Shown in pieces: positions 1 to 8,098 of a stretch of DNA of 49,241 bases. The translations under genes were made by a program, and so were the position numbers. This stretch comes from an uncultured Collinsella sp. (GTDB lineage: Bacteria; Actinomycetota; Coriobacteriia; Coriobacteriales; Coriobacteriaceae). The stretch's first letter is position 1. Each line of letters begins with the position of its first letter. The DNA lies in contig CABSAN010000009.1 of NCBI GenBank assembly GCA_902475785.1, positions 1-49,241 of the forward strand, written 5' to 3'. The notes under the pieces are model-generated. The model was not told where the DNA came from. It searched no databases and saw only the letters and a list, made by a program, of their open reading frames with translations.

Positions 1-1022
1 TCCAGCACGTCCGAATCGGCCTCGGCGATACCGCGGGCGACGACCATACCGCTCGGATCGCACACATCGAGCACATCGCCCTCGGCAAACTGGCCATCGA
101 CCTCGCGAATACCCACCGCAAGCAGGGAAGAGCCACGGCTGACCAGCGCCTTCGCAGCACCGTCATCAACCGTCACCGAGCCGTGGGCCTTGTCGCCCAG
201 CGCGATCCACAGTTTGCGGGGTGCGATGTCCAGGCGCTCCGCCGGCGGATCGAACAGGGTTCCCACGCTCTCGCCGCGGGCGAGACGCACGAGGGCATCG
301 GGCTCCTCGCCCGAGCAAATTACGCTCTGAATGCCCGCCGTCATCAGGATGCGGCTCGCGCGAATCTTGGTGATCATGCCGCCCGTACCCACCGAGGTCG
401 AAGAATCACCCGCCGAGGCAATGATCTTGGCATCGATCTTATGCACGACCGGGACAAACTCGGCCGTCGGATCCTCGTGCGGATTGGCGGTGTAGAGGCC
501 GTCGATGTCGGACAGCGTCACGCACAGGTCGGCGGAAACCAGGCAGCTCACGAGCGCCGCCAGCGTGTCGTTGTCGCCAAACTTGATCTCGTCGACGGTA
601 ACGGTGTCGTTCTCGTTGACGACCGGCACCACGCCCAGCTCCACCAGACGCAGCAGGGCGTCGCGCGCGTGCAGGTAGGACGTGCGACGCGCCGTGTCGT
701 GACGCGTGAGCAGCACGAGCGAGGTGAGCAGGTCGCGCGCATGGAACTCCTCGTCGTAGGCCGACGAGATGATGCACTGACCAGCCGAGGCGCAGGCCTG
801 CAGGCTCGGAAGGTCGCCGACCGGCTTGCGGTCGAAGCCCAACACGGGATAGCCACAGGCGATAGCGCCCGAGCTCACCACGACCAGACGCCAGCCGAGC
901 TTGCGCAGCGCTGCGGCTTGATCGGCAAGTCCGCCGATAAAGGCGCGGTTGACCTTGCCATCGGCGCCCACCACCGTGGACGAACCGATCTTTACCGCCA
1001 TCGTTTTATAAGAAGTCGTCAT
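1..1022 (-). CDS. proB: Glutamate 5-kinase, C-terminus cut by window edge
   Basis: Phosphorylates glutamate to glutamyl 5-phosphate, the first step of proline synthesis in the cytoplasm. The reading frame gives an amino-acid kinase fold starting with VKIGSS near residue 10, then VVVSSGAIA, NENDTV and a LSDIDGLYT stretch with downstream TGGM. From about residue 270 it continues into a PUA-like domain (KALVSRGSSLLAVGI), as in full-length bacterial ProB. About 340 residues are present, so only some 25-30 are missing. I chose the ATG at 1022 because it leaves an N-terminal tail as long as that of E. coli ProB; an in-frame ATG at 1001 is the alternative. Neither has a strong ribosome binding site. 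It lies 79 bases after the nicotinate phosphoribosyltransferase gene on the same strand and could be co-transcribed with it. Confidence 0.93.
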   Translation of the reverse strand, partial: MTTSYKTMAVKIGSSTVVGADGKVNRAFIGGLADQAAALRKLGWRLVVVSSGAIACGYPVLGFDRKPVGDLPSLQACASAGQCIISSAYDEEFHARDLLTSLVLLTRHDTARRTSYLHARDALLRLVELGVVPVVNENDTVTVDEIKFGDNDTLAALVSCLVSADLCVTLSDIDGLYTANPHEDPTAEFVPVVHKIDAKIIASAGDSSTSVGTGGMITKIRASRILMTAGIQSVICSGEEPDALVRLARGESVGTLFDPPAERLDIAPRKLWIALGDKAHGSVTVDDGAAKALVSRGSSLLAVGIREVDGQFAEGDVLDVCDPSGMVVARGIAEADSDVL

Positions 1023-1101
1023 ACGTCAAACCAATCAACTGTTCAGCGAACGGCCGAGCTGGCGGCCAAGGGAGCGTGACTCGCCCCTACCGCCCAAGGA
1101 A

Positions 1102-2607
1102 TCATTTTGCCCAGGGGAAAGCCGAGGCCGCGGCCATATTCTTGCGCACGAGCTCGTCGCGCACATGAGCCAGGCCCTGCTCCATGCCCACCACATAGGT
1201 CTGCGGGTACAGGAAGCGCTTGAAAGCTGCGTCCAGATGATCGAGCGCCCAAACACAGCGCTCGCGCGCGTCCTGGATGCTCTCACGCGGAGCCACTGCA
1301 CTGCCATCGCGCACGATCGGCACCAGCAGCTCGCGATACTCAAGCTCCGACACGTCGGTCACCAGGGCGGCATCATTCACGGCCACGAGGGTATTGCCGC
1401 GCGCGGCGCCCTCCCCCACCAGATGGTCCTCGTCGTAGATCATGTCGCAGACCGGGCCGCCAAAGCCGTCGTAATAACGGCGCACGCGCTGCACGCCCGG
1501 GATCGTGCGCTTGTAGGGCTGCTCGGAGAGCTTGACCACCGGCGTCCACGGGTCGGCCTCGCTCGCACGACGGGCGGAAAGCTTGTACACGCCGCCCAGC
1601 GCCGGCTGGTCGTAGCAGGTCGCGAGCTTGGTGCCCACGCCAAAGCTATCGATGGGCGCGCCCTGGTCCAGCAGCGACTGAATCGTGTACTCGTCAAGAT
1701 CGTTGGAAACCGAGATCCCCACATAGGGCAGGCCCTCGGCATCGAAACGACCGCGCACATACTTGGAGAGCTTGGCGAGGTCGCCCGAGTCAATGCGAAT
1801 AGCCGACAGACGCTCGCCCACCGCCTCCATCTCCTTGGCAACCGTAATGGCATGCTCGCAGCCCTCGCGCACGTCATAGGTGTCGATGAGCAGCGTACAG
1901 TTCTTGGGGCTCGACTTGGCAAAGGCGCGGAAGGCCTCGAGCTCAGAATCGAAGCTCATCACCCAGCTGTGCGCATGCGTGCCAAAGACGGGAATACCGT
2001 AGCGGCGGCCGGCGAGCACATTGGACGTAGAGGAGCAGCCGGCAACGTAGCTCGCGCGCGCAACGGCCAGGCCGCCATCGGGACCCTGGGCGCGGCGCAG
2101 GCCAAACTCCGCCACGGGGCGACCGTCAGCGGCGAGCACCACGCGCGCCGTCTTGGTGGCGACAAGCGTCTGAAACCCGACGATGTTGAGCAGCGCCGTC
2201 TCAAGCAGCTGGCACTCCAGCGCAGGACCGGTGACGCGCACCATGGGCTCGCGCGGAAAGACGAGCTCGCCCTCGGGGACGGCGTCGATGTTTACATGCG
2301 CACGAAAATCGCGCAGGTAGTCGAGGAATGCGGACTTGAACATCGCGCCGCCGGCCGGGGCCTCAAGCGATGCGAGGTAGTCGATATCCTCGGGCGTAAA
2401 GCGCAGGTTCTCGACCAGCTCGGGCAGCTCGGCGGTGCCGCACATGACGGCATAGGCGCTGCCAAAGGGATGATCGCGGTAAAACGCGGTAAAACAACCC
2501 TGCTCATTGGCCTTGCCGCTCTCCCACAGGCCCTGGGCCATAGTGAGCTCGTACAGATCGGTGAGCATTGCAATGTCGGTGGGATGCGAGATGTCGGTCA
2601 AAGCCAT
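1102..2607 (-). CDS. pncB: Nicotinate phosphoribosyltransferase
   Basis: Joins nicotinate and PRPP to give nicotinate mononucleotide in the NAD salvage (Preiss-Handler) pathway. The 501-residue length fits the bacterial family. Visible features are the N-terminal TDLYELTMAQGLW signature, VVLAADGRPVAEFGLRRAQG near 156-175, and FGTHAHSWVMSF near 208-219, which carries the family's active-site histidine region. Further on is RIDSGDLAKLS, a phosphate-binding loop motif. The ATG at 2607 is preceded by GAAAGG at good spacing and begins with the conserved core, so the longer in-frame extension is not used. A 152-residue membrane protein gene lies upstream and proB downstream on the same strand. Confidence 0.95.
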   Translation of the reverse strand: MALTDISHPTDIAMLTDLYELTMAQGLWESGKANEQGCFTAFYRDHPFGSAYAVMCGTAELPELVENLRFTPEDIDYLASLEAPAGGAMFKSAFLDYLRDFRAHVNIDAVPEGELVFPREPMVRVTGPALECQLLETALLNIVGFQTLVATKTARVVLAADGRPVAEFGLRRAQGPDGGLAVARASYVAGCSSTSNVLAGRRYGIPVFGTHAHSWVMSFDSELEAFRAFAKSSPKNCTLLIDTYDVREGCEHAITVAKEMEAVGERLSAIRIDSGDLAKLSKYVRGRFDAEGLPYVGISVSNDLDEYTIQSLLDQGAPIDSFGVGTKLATCYDQPALGGVYKLSARRASEADPWTPVVKLSEQPYKRTIPGVQRVRRYYDGFGGPVCDMIYDEDHLVGEGAARGNTLVAVNDAALVTDVSELEYRELLVPIVRDGSAVAPRESIQDARERCVWALDHLDAAFKRFLYPQTYVVGMEQGLAHVRDELVRKNMAAASAFPWAK

Positions 2608-2691
2608 GGGGCGACCTTTCGGATGTGTGGTACAGAATTTGAGGGTTGGACGAGAGCAGAGCATGCGGACATGTTGCCCGATGCAAATCGG

Positions 2692-3150
2692 TTAGAGCAG
2701 GCCCATGCTGGTCAGGATCGTGTAGCCCATAAAGATGACAAACGCGATGAGGGCAAGGACAATGATGATTTTTTGAGCCGGCGCCATGCCAGGGATCTCG
2801 TTCTCGCCCGTAGGCTCCTTGGAGGTAACCATGCGCTGGGCAAAGGTCATCTCGTCACGGCTCGACTTGGGCTCGACGGACTTGGGACGAGCGGCCTTTT
2901 TAGGCTGAGGCTTAGGCGCGGCAGGTGCAGGCTTCGCGGCAGCGGGCTTGGGTGCGGGCGCGGGCTTGCGCTCGGATGCGGCGTTCGCGGCGACCTCCTC
3001 GACCTTCGCACGCTCGGCGCGCAGGGCAGCCAGCTCCTCGCGCTCGCGACGGGCCTCTTCCTGGGCCTCGCGACGAGCCTTCTCGGCGCGGAGCTCCTCC
3101 AACTCGGCGCGCTCCTCGGCAGACAGTGGTTGGGACTCAAGCTCGGCCAT
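2692..3150 (-). CDS. Coiled-coil protein with C-terminal membrane anchor
   Basis: Not a family I recognise. The 152-residue protein begins with a highly charged Glu/Arg/Ala-rich helix (about residues 8-60), probably a coiled coil. An Ala/Pro/Lys-rich low-complexity linker follows (about 60-95). One hydrophobic segment near the C-terminus (IIIVLALIAFVIFMGYTIL) leaves only a few residues outside. This predicts a tail-anchored protein with its charged region in the cytoplasm. The ATG at 3150 follows GAAAGGGC; the frame extends further upstream, but only into the tRNA terminator hairpin. Function is unknown; a scaffold or membrane-tether role is only a guess from composition. Confidence 0.75.
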   Translation of the reverse strand: MAELESQPLSAEERAELEELRAEKARREAQEEARREREELAALRAERAKVEEVAANAASERKPAPAPKPAAAKPAPAAPKPQPKKAARPKSVEPKSSRDEMTFAQRMVTSKEPTGENEIPGMAPAQKIIIVLALIAFVIFMGYTILTSMGLL

Positions 3151-3167
3151 GGTATAGCCCTTTCTTT

Positions 3168-3200
3168 TAAAAAAAGCCGCCGACACAATGTCAGCGGCTT
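3168..3200 (-). terminator. Intrinsic terminator downstream of tRNA-Ala
   Basis: Read on the minus strand, GCCGCTGACA, a short loop and TGTCGGCGGC form a GC-rich stem, followed directly by seven T. It ends the tRNA transcript 15 bases past the tRNA 3' end and sits just before the start of the membrane protein gene. Confidence 0.8.
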
Positions 3201-3214
3201 ATCAAATCCAAGGG

Positions 3215-3287
3215 TGGAGACGAAGGGAGTCGAACCCTCGGCCTCTGCCATGCGACGGCAGCGCTCTCCCAACTGAGCTACGTCCCC
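3215..3287 (-). tRNA. tRNA-Ala (anticodon CGC)
   Basis: A 73-nt cloverleaf folds by eye on the minus strand. The acceptor stem is GGGGACG with CGTCTCC (one G-T pair), the D stem GCTC/GAGC, and the anticodon stem CTGCC/GGCAG. The loop GTCGCAT carries anticodon CGC (plus-strand positions 3252-3254), which reads the alanine codon GCG. The T arm is GAGGG TTCGACT CCCTT. The discriminator is A and CCA is not encoded. It has its own promoter and terminator. Confidence 0.93.
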
Positions 3288-3300
3288 AGGACAAGTCGAT

Positions 3301-3328
3301 ATTTTACCTACGGCTCGCCAACTGTCAA
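3301..3328 (-). promoter_or_regulatory. Promoter of tRNA-Ala
   Basis: On the minus strand a perfect TTGACA (3328-3323) is followed 16 bases later by TAAAAT (3306-3301). This places the start about 6-8 bases before the tRNA 5' end, a close match to the vegetative sigma-70 consensus. Confidence 0.75.
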
Positions 3329-3431
3329 CGCCCAATAACCAGTCTTTTTGGGACGCGGCTATTTTGGCAACTTTTCGAACAGGCGATGCTCTCGATGATT
3401 TTTTATCCCAGAAAATTCATCGACGAACGCA

Positions 3432-4370
3432 CTACTTTGCACTGGTGAGAACACCGGTGGTGTCGAAGGCCGGGGTGAAGCTCTCGTCTACCGCGCCGCC
3501 CTCTTGCCAGAACATCGTCGTAAAGCCCAGGTCGTCGGCATGGTCGAGCACCCGCTCGTACTCCTCGCGCGTCACGGCACGCGCCAGGTCGCCGCCCTGC
3601 TCGCGCATAAGTGCATTGGGCGTGTACTGGTTCATGACCGAGATCGGCACATCGCCCACCGTCTGCCACACCAGGTCCAGCACGCGACACGAATCGTCTG
3701 CATGTCCCGGCAGTACCAGATGGCGCACAATCATGCCGCGCTTCATGAGCCCGCCCTCATCCACCAGCTCTCCCCCGCGGCGCTCGATCTCGCGCGCCAT
3801 CTGAGCCAGGCCTGACACAGCCACACGTGGGTAGTCCTTTATATGAGAGAGCGACTGCGCAAGCGCCGCATCGGCATATTTAAAGTCGGTGAGCCACACG
3901 TCAACCAGGTCACCCAAGGCAGCCACGGCGCTCGCGCGCTCATAACCGCTCGTGTTGTAGACGATCGGGATAACCAGTCCGCGCGCCCGTGCCGCGGCAA
4001 TCACGGCAGGCAACAGGTGCGCATAGTGCGTCGCCGTCACCAAATTGATGTTGTTGGCACCCTGGTCCTGCAGTTCCAGCATAATCTCGACCAGGCGCTC
4101 AGGCGAAATCTCAAGGCCAAAATTGCCGGTCGAGATCTCGTGGTTCTGGCAGTAGATACATTTAAGCGAGCAACCGCTAAAGAAGATCGTGCCCGAACCG
4201 GCCTCGCCCGAGATAGGCGGCTCCTCCCACATATGAAGCGCGGCGCGGGCCACCTTGAGCGTGTCGTTAGCACCGCAGACGCCGTGCGCGCCCTCATCGC
4301 GCGCCGCACCGCAACGGCGCGGACACAAATGGCAGGCGGGCGAAAAAAGTTCGGTCAACGACGTCGGCAT
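3432..4370 (-). CDS. PflA-like radical SAM protein
   Basis: A 312-residue radical SAM enzyme of the pyruvate formate-lyase-activase-like group. GCSLKCIYCQN supplies the CxxxCxxC motif that binds the 4Fe-4S cluster and S-adenosylmethionine. An N-terminal cysteine set (CHLCPRRCGA, then GVCG) is typical of the stand-alone PflA-homologue subfamily. Later stretches such as NLVTATHYAHLLP and VWLTDFKYAD fit the partial TIM barrel. The ATG at 4370 has GGAG nine bases upstream. It stands alone on the minus strand with no glycyl-radical enzyme beside it, so its substrate cannot be named. The family call is safe; the exact reaction is not. Confidence 0.85.
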   Translation of the reverse strand: MPTSLTELFSPACHLCPRRCGAARDEGAHGVCGANDTLKVARAALHMWEEPPISGEAGSGTIFFSGCSLKCIYCQNHEISTGNFGLEISPERLVEIMLELQDQGANNINLVTATHYAHLLPAVIAAARARGLVIPIVYNTSGYERASAVAALGDLVDVWLTDFKYADAALAQSLSHIKDYPRVAVSGLAQMAREIERRGGELVDEGGLMKRGMIVRHLVLPGHADDSCRVLDLVWQTVGDVPISVMNQYTPNALMREQGGDLARAVTREEYERVLDHADDLGFTTMFWQEGGAVDESFTPAFDTTGVLTSAK

Positions 4371-4485
4371 AAAAACATGCTCCAAAACAACGATTCAGCA
4401 GCTCAAACGTAAAGGGCCAGACCGGGTAGACGGCTCCGTCCCTAAGGCGCCGTAATCGTCCGACACGATTTTTGTAATGTCAAGA

Positions 4486-4514
4486 CTGGAATCAACAAAG
4501 TGCCGCTTTATGAT
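4486..4514 (+). promoter_or_regulatory. Probable promoter of the 6S-like RNA
   Basis: TATGAT at 4509-4514 is a good -10 box placed 10 bases before the closing stem of the structured RNA. The hexamer at -35 spacing (CTGGAA, 4486-4491) matches the consensus only weakly. Confidence 0.45.
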
Positions 4515-4523
4515 GTAGGTATT

Positions 4524-4691
4524 CCGCCCCCCGCGGAGCAACTGGGTGAACCGTCGCGTTTATTTAGGGAGCCCACACAGTCGTACTTAGTACAGGTATC
4601 CTTCGTTGTTAAGGACGCTGGAACAGTCGATGAGGGCACCCACCTGTTTTAGGTGGGTTCATTTTCGTAACGTGGGGGGTGGTTTTCTTTT
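4524..4691 (+). ncRNA. ssrS: Probable 6S RNA
   Basis: A roughly 160-nt structured RNA. Its ends pair over 12 bases with G-U pairs allowed: CCGCCCCCCGCG at 4524-4535 with CGTGGGGGGTGG at 4671-4682, followed at once by a T-rich run (4683-4691). Inside are a hairpin with arms TCCTT and AAGGA and a second one, CACCCACCT, TTTT loop, AGGTGGGTT. Purine-rich unpaired stretches around the middle resemble an open-complex mimic. A long closing stem, central bubble and terminal stem-loops is the architecture of 6S RNA, which binds sigma-70 RNA polymerase. The GCACCCACCT...AGGTGGGTTCA element resembles 6S sequences I know from other phyla. Call by structure and partial sequence resemblance only. Confidence 0.65.
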
Positions 4692-4894
4692 GCCGAAAAT
4701 CACCATACAGTCCATATGGATCCCCGCCGGCATCCCGACAAGCCATCGACAACATTCCAATATCTGGTATGCGCGTGATAATCGCACGGTGCAAACCTCC
4801 GCACCCCCCTCGGTCGAGTATCATGGGACAGCTATGCCATTTCCGCGTAGCAACCTTTGACCTTTTCCTTCGACGCTTGGCGGTTTTTAGATTC

Positions 4895-6094
4895 ATGGCT
4901 TCATCCCCGAGCTACATACCGTACCTATGCGTGGCAGCGGCGGCTTTTATCACGACCTTCCTCGCGGTGCCCCTGGTCAAGCGCTTGGCAATTAAGCTCG
5001 ATGCCGTCGACTATCCTTCTAAGCGCCGCATCAACACCAAGCCCATCCCGCGTTTGGGCGGAACGGCGGTGTTTTTGGGCCTGGTCGTTGCCTGCATTGT
5101 GCAAATCCTAGGCACCTGGTACCTAGGCTGGCCACCCGTCCTGGTGCCGCACCCGCGCCTTCACATTAGCTATCCCATGCTGGCGCTCTCCTTTACCGTC
5201 ATCTTTGCGACCGGCGCTATCGACGACGTCTTCCAGCTCACGCCCAAGCAAAAGCTGGCCGGACAGGTCCTCGCCGCGCTTATCGCCTGCATGGGCGGCC
5301 TAAAAATCGGCGTCATCGTCAACCCGTTTGCTCCCGGCGAGATCATGCTCGGATGGCTCGCCTACCCCATCACCGTAATCTATCTGGTGGCATTCACCAA
5401 CATCATTAACCTCATCGACGGCCTCGACGGCTTGGCCACGGGCATCTGCGGCATCGCCTCGTTCACCATGTTTTCGATGGCCGTTCTCTCGGGCCGCATC
5501 GACGCCGCCGCGCTCTCCATTGCGCTCTTTGGCGCCTGTCTGGCCTTTTTGCGCTACAACTTCAACCCCGCAAGCATCTTCTTGGGCGACTCGGGGTCGC
5601 TGCTTCTGGGCTTTGCGCTGGGCTCCATCTCGCTGCTCAACGTGAGCCGCACCGCCGCACTCACCTCGCTTATCATCCCGCTCATCGTTGCCGGCGTGCC
5701 TATCATCGACACGTTTAGCGCCATCGTGCGCCGCAAGCGCGCCCACATTAGCATCGGGCAGGCCGACAAGGGCCACATCCACCACCGCCTGATCCAAGAA
5801 GGCTACAACCAAAAACAGGCTGTGCTGCTCATCTATGCCTGGTGCATCATGCTTTCGGCCGGCGCCGCCGCCATCAATCAGGTCGAGGTGCCCATGCGCG
5901 TGCTCATCTTTACCGTGCTTGCCATTGGCTCGGCGGCCTTTGCCAAGCACCTGCACCTGTTTGAACCCGTGCTGCGCCACCATTACAACAAGCGCACGCA
6001 CGAGGACGAACTGGTCACCCCCGACGACCCCGCCTTTAAGCAGGAGGAGCAGGCAGCCGAGGAGCGCAAAGAAGAGCGCCACCACAAGCTCTAG
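4895..6094 (+). CDS. Undecaprenyl-phosphate N-acetylglucosaminyl 1-phosphate transferase (TagO/WecA-like)
   Basis: Transfers a sugar-1-phosphate from a UDP-sugar to undecaprenyl phosphate, starting synthesis of a cell-surface glycopolymer at the membrane. The 399-residue polytopic protein has the MraY/WecA family motifs: IDDVFQL with the paired aspartates near 110, NLIDGLDGLATG near 172-183, FLGDSGS near 229-235 and the histidine cluster HIHHRL near 294-299. About ten hydrophobic segments are present, and a charged tail (EERKEERHHKL) ends the protein. The ATG at 4895 starts just before the first membrane segment but has only a weak ribosome binding site. In-frame ATGs further upstream (for example near 4824) cannot be excluded. 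It stands alone rather than in a polysaccharide cluster. Confidence 0.9.
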   Translation: MASSPSYIPYLCVAAAAFITTFLAVPLVKRLAIKLDAVDYPSKRRINTKPIPRLGGTAVFLGLVVACIVQILGTWYLGWPPVLVPHPRLHISYPMLALSFTVIFATGAIDDVFQLTPKQKLAGQVLAALIACMGGLKIGVIVNPFAPGEIMLGWLAYPITVIYLVAFTNIINLIDGLDGLATGICGIASFTMFSMAVLSGRIDAAALSIALFGACLAFLRYNFNPASIFLGDSGSLLLGFALGSISLLNVSRTAALTSLIIPLIVAGVPIIDTFSAIVRRKRAHISIGQADKGHIHHRLIQEGYNQKQAVLLIYAWCIMLSAGAAAINQVEVPMRVLIFTVLAIGSAAFAKHLHLFEPVLRHHYNKRTHEDELVTPDDPAFKQEEQAAEERKEERHHKL

Positions 6095-6264
6095 GGCAAG
6101 CTGCCGAGGATGTGCCAAGGCACCGTTAGCCAAGCACGGCCGCGCCGCACCCATCGCACATGCCGCACCACGCGCGTCCCTCTCCCGCCCCTCGCCTACT
6201 TACGCACCACCCCTCCAATAAACGCGTTATCATCTTGACCCATGAACATACGTTAGGAGCAATC

Positions 6265-7314
6265 ATGCCAAACGAGAACAGCTACGAAGTCGCGCTGCAA
6301 AAGAGCAACGCCATTCGCGAGGGCCTGACCAAGACGCCCGAGAAGTTCACCATGCTCACCGGCGACCGCCCCACCGGCCGTCTGCACCTGGGCCACTACT
6401 TCGGCACCCTCAAGGGCCGTGTTGAGCTGCAGAACATGGGCGCCAAGACCAACGTGCTCATCGCCGACTACCAGGTCATCACTGACCGCGACACGACCGA
6501 GCACATCCAGGACAACGTGTACAACATGGTCATGGACTACCTTGCCTGCGGCATCGACCCCGACAAGACCATGATCTACGCGCACTCCGCCGTGCCCGCC
6601 GCCAACCAGCTCATGCTGCCGTTCCTGTCGCTGGTGTCCGAGGCCGAGCTGGCGCGCAACCCCACCGTCAAGGCCGAGATGGAGGCCTCGGGCCACGAGC
6701 TCACCGGCCTTCTGCTCACCTACCCGGTACATCAAGCCTGCGACATCCTGTTCTGCAAGGGCAACGTGGTACCCGTCGGCCGCGACCAGCTGCCGCACAT
6801 CGAGCTTACCCGCACCATCGCCCGCCGCTTTAACAACCGTTACGGCAAGGTGTTCCCCGAGGTCGACGCGCTGCTGTCCGAGACCCCGCTACTGCCCGGC
6901 CTTGACGGTCGCAAGATGAGCAAGAGCTACGGCAACGCCATCAACATCTCGATGACCGCTGAGGAGACGGCCAAGCGCATCAAGAAAAGCCAGACCGACT
7001 CTGAGCGCATGATCACGTTCGATCCCGAGAACCGCCCCGGCGTGTCTGGCCTGCTTTCGACAGCCGCCATCTGCACCGGCCGCTCCGAGGTCGAAATTGC
7101 CGAGGAGATTGGCATGGGCGGCTCCGGCCAGCTCAAGAAGTACGTGACCGAGGTCGTCAACGAGTACTTCGCACCTATCCGCGAGCGTCGCCAGCGCTAC
7201 GAGAACGATCTGGATTACGTGAAGGACGTGCTGCACGAGGGCAACCGTCGCGCCAACGAGATCGCCGAGCAGACCCTGGCAGAGGTTCAGGACGCCATGG
7301 GTATGGTGTACTAG
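6265..7314 (+). CDS. trpS: Tryptophanyl-tRNA synthetase
   Basis: Charges tRNA-Trp with tryptophan in the cytoplasm. This 349-residue class I synthetase shows TGRLHLGHYFG near residues 37-47, the HIGH-type signature, and GRKMSKSYGN near 214-223, the KMSKS loop. The lengths between them are normal for the bacterial enzyme. The ATG at 6265 is preceded by TAGGAG. A strong intrinsic terminator follows 35 bases after the stop. It is a single-gene unit; I see no T-box or leader peptide in the 170 bases upstream. Confidence 0.96.
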   Translation: MPNENSYEVALQKSNAIREGLTKTPEKFTMLTGDRPTGRLHLGHYFGTLKGRVELQNMGAKTNVLIADYQVITDRDTTEHIQDNVYNMVMDYLACGIDPDKTMIYAHSAVPAANQLMLPFLSLVSEAELARNPTVKAEMEASGHELTGLLLTYPVHQACDILFCKGNVVPVGRDQLPHIELTRTIARRFNNRYGKVFPEVDALLSETPLLPGLDGRKMSKSYGNAINISMTAEETAKRIKKSQTDSERMITFDPENRPGVSGLLSTAAICTGRSEVEIAEEIGMGGSGQLKKYVTEVVNEYFAPIRERRQRYENDLDYVKDVLHEGNRRANEIAEQTLAEVQDAMGMVY

Positions 7315-7348
7315 GCCGATCTGCTGGCTTGAGCTTTCGATTGCTATA

Positions 7349-7378
7349 GGGCGGGCGCTACGGCGTCCGCCTTTTTTG
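7349..7378 (+). terminator. Intrinsic terminator of trpS
   Basis: GGCGGGCG, loop CTACGG and CGTCCGCC form a GC-rich stem followed by TTTTTT, 35 bases past the trpS stop. Confidence 0.85.
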
Positions 7379-7424
7379 GAGCCGGACCGCTTCGGCTCCG
7401 TCCATCGCACTCCCCCGACAAACA

Positions 7425-7466
7425 GGAACAGGCCCGCCGGCAGTTAGTTGCCAGCGGGCCTGTTCC
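7425..7466. repeat. Perfect 13-bp inverted repeat in a gene-free stretch
   Basis: GGAACAGGCCCGC and its exact complement enclose a loop that itself pairs GGCA with TGCC. There is no T run on either strand, so it is not a standard terminator. It lies in the 383 bases between trpS and the next gene. Besides it and the interspersed hairpin at 7642 I see nothing coding there. Confidence 0.6.
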
Positions 7467-7641
7467 CGAAGTACACCGTTGAATCGCACAGAGGGGAGGA
7501 ATGCGAATCAAACTCAACAGGGCAGGCTTTTTCATCGCCTATTGCCTGCTCCGTTGCTGAAACCAATATAGTTCGCCGTGGTTTACTTTGCAGCATCAAT
7601 ATCCGCCGCCATAGCTTCTCCATAAGTTAGCCCAAGTAAAC

Positions 7642-7681
7642 TAAACCACCACAAAGGGGTAGGCACCTTTGTGGTGGTTTT
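7642..7681. repeat. Interspersed hairpin repeat, copy 1
   Basis: TAAACCACCACAAAGG pairs with CCTTTGTGGTGGTTT across a short loop (GGTAGGCA). It is one of five near-identical copies in this window, all in intergenic DNA. It sits 16 bases past the stop of the alkyltransferase-like gene and could end that transcript, since one side finishes in a T run. Confidence 0.85.
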
Positions 7682-7697
7682 GGCCACGGCAGAGCCG

Positions 7698-8018
7698 TTA
7701 GAGTCCGGCAAGCCAGCGACAGGCGGCCAAGTCGACGTGCACGGGATCGGTAAACGTCACACCCTCCCCCATTAAGAGCTCACGCTGAGCATCGGGGCCG
7801 CCAAAGGCAAAGCCCTCACAGATACGGCCGTCGGCAAACACCACGCGGTGACAGGGAATCTCGCCGGGGCGCGGATTGCTATGCAGGGCATACCCCACGT
7901 ACCGCGCACTTCGTGGACGACCGGCAAGCAGCGCCACCTGGCCATACGTGGCTACCATCCCCTCGGGGATCTGCTCGACCACCTCGTACACCCGTTCAAA
8001 AAAGCCCTCAGACGTCAT
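7698..8018 (-). CDS. MGMT-family protein, single C-terminal domain
   Basis: A 106-residue protein matching only the DNA-binding, C-terminal domain of O6-methylguanine-DNA methyltransferase. The motif IPCHRVV near residues 60-66 contains the cysteine that accepts the alkyl group in MGMT. Alkyltransferase-like (ATL) proteins usually have tryptophan there, so this one may keep transfer activity despite lacking the N-terminal domain. RPRSARYVGYALHSNP is the helix-turn-helix region with its arginine finger. The ATG at 8018 follows GGGAG. It lies between two copies of the hairpin repeat, with DegV upstream on the same strand. Confidence 0.87.
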   Translation of the reverse strand: MTSEGFFERVYEVVEQIPEGMVATYGQVALLAGRPRSARYVGYALHSNPRPGEIPCHRVVFADGRICEGFAFGGPDAQRELLMGEGVTFTDPVHVDLAACRWLAGL

Positions 8019-8046
8019 TGCTCGCTCCCTTCCACCCCGAAAAGCA

Positions 8047-8086
8047 TAAACCACCGCAAAGGGGACAGGCACCTTTGTGGTGGTTT
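8047..8086. repeat. Interspersed hairpin repeat, copy 2
   Basis: Same element as at 7642, with one change in the left arm (CCACCGCAAAGG). The loop region GGGGACAGGCACC is identical to copies 3 and 5. It lies 13 bases past the DegV stop. Confidence 0.85.
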
Positions 8087-8098
8087 ATGGCAGGTCGG

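Noticed and set aside
1165..3276. 703-codon plus-strand open frame across pncB
   Set aside because: It lies antisense to two convincing genes, has an Arg/His-rich composition without a known fold, and follows from high GC codon bias.
7501..7557. Seventeen-codon frame after GGGGAGGA at 7501, a possible leader peptide
   Set aside because: The ribosome binding site abuts the ATG, there is no downstream regulated gene on that strand, and no run of regulatory codons.
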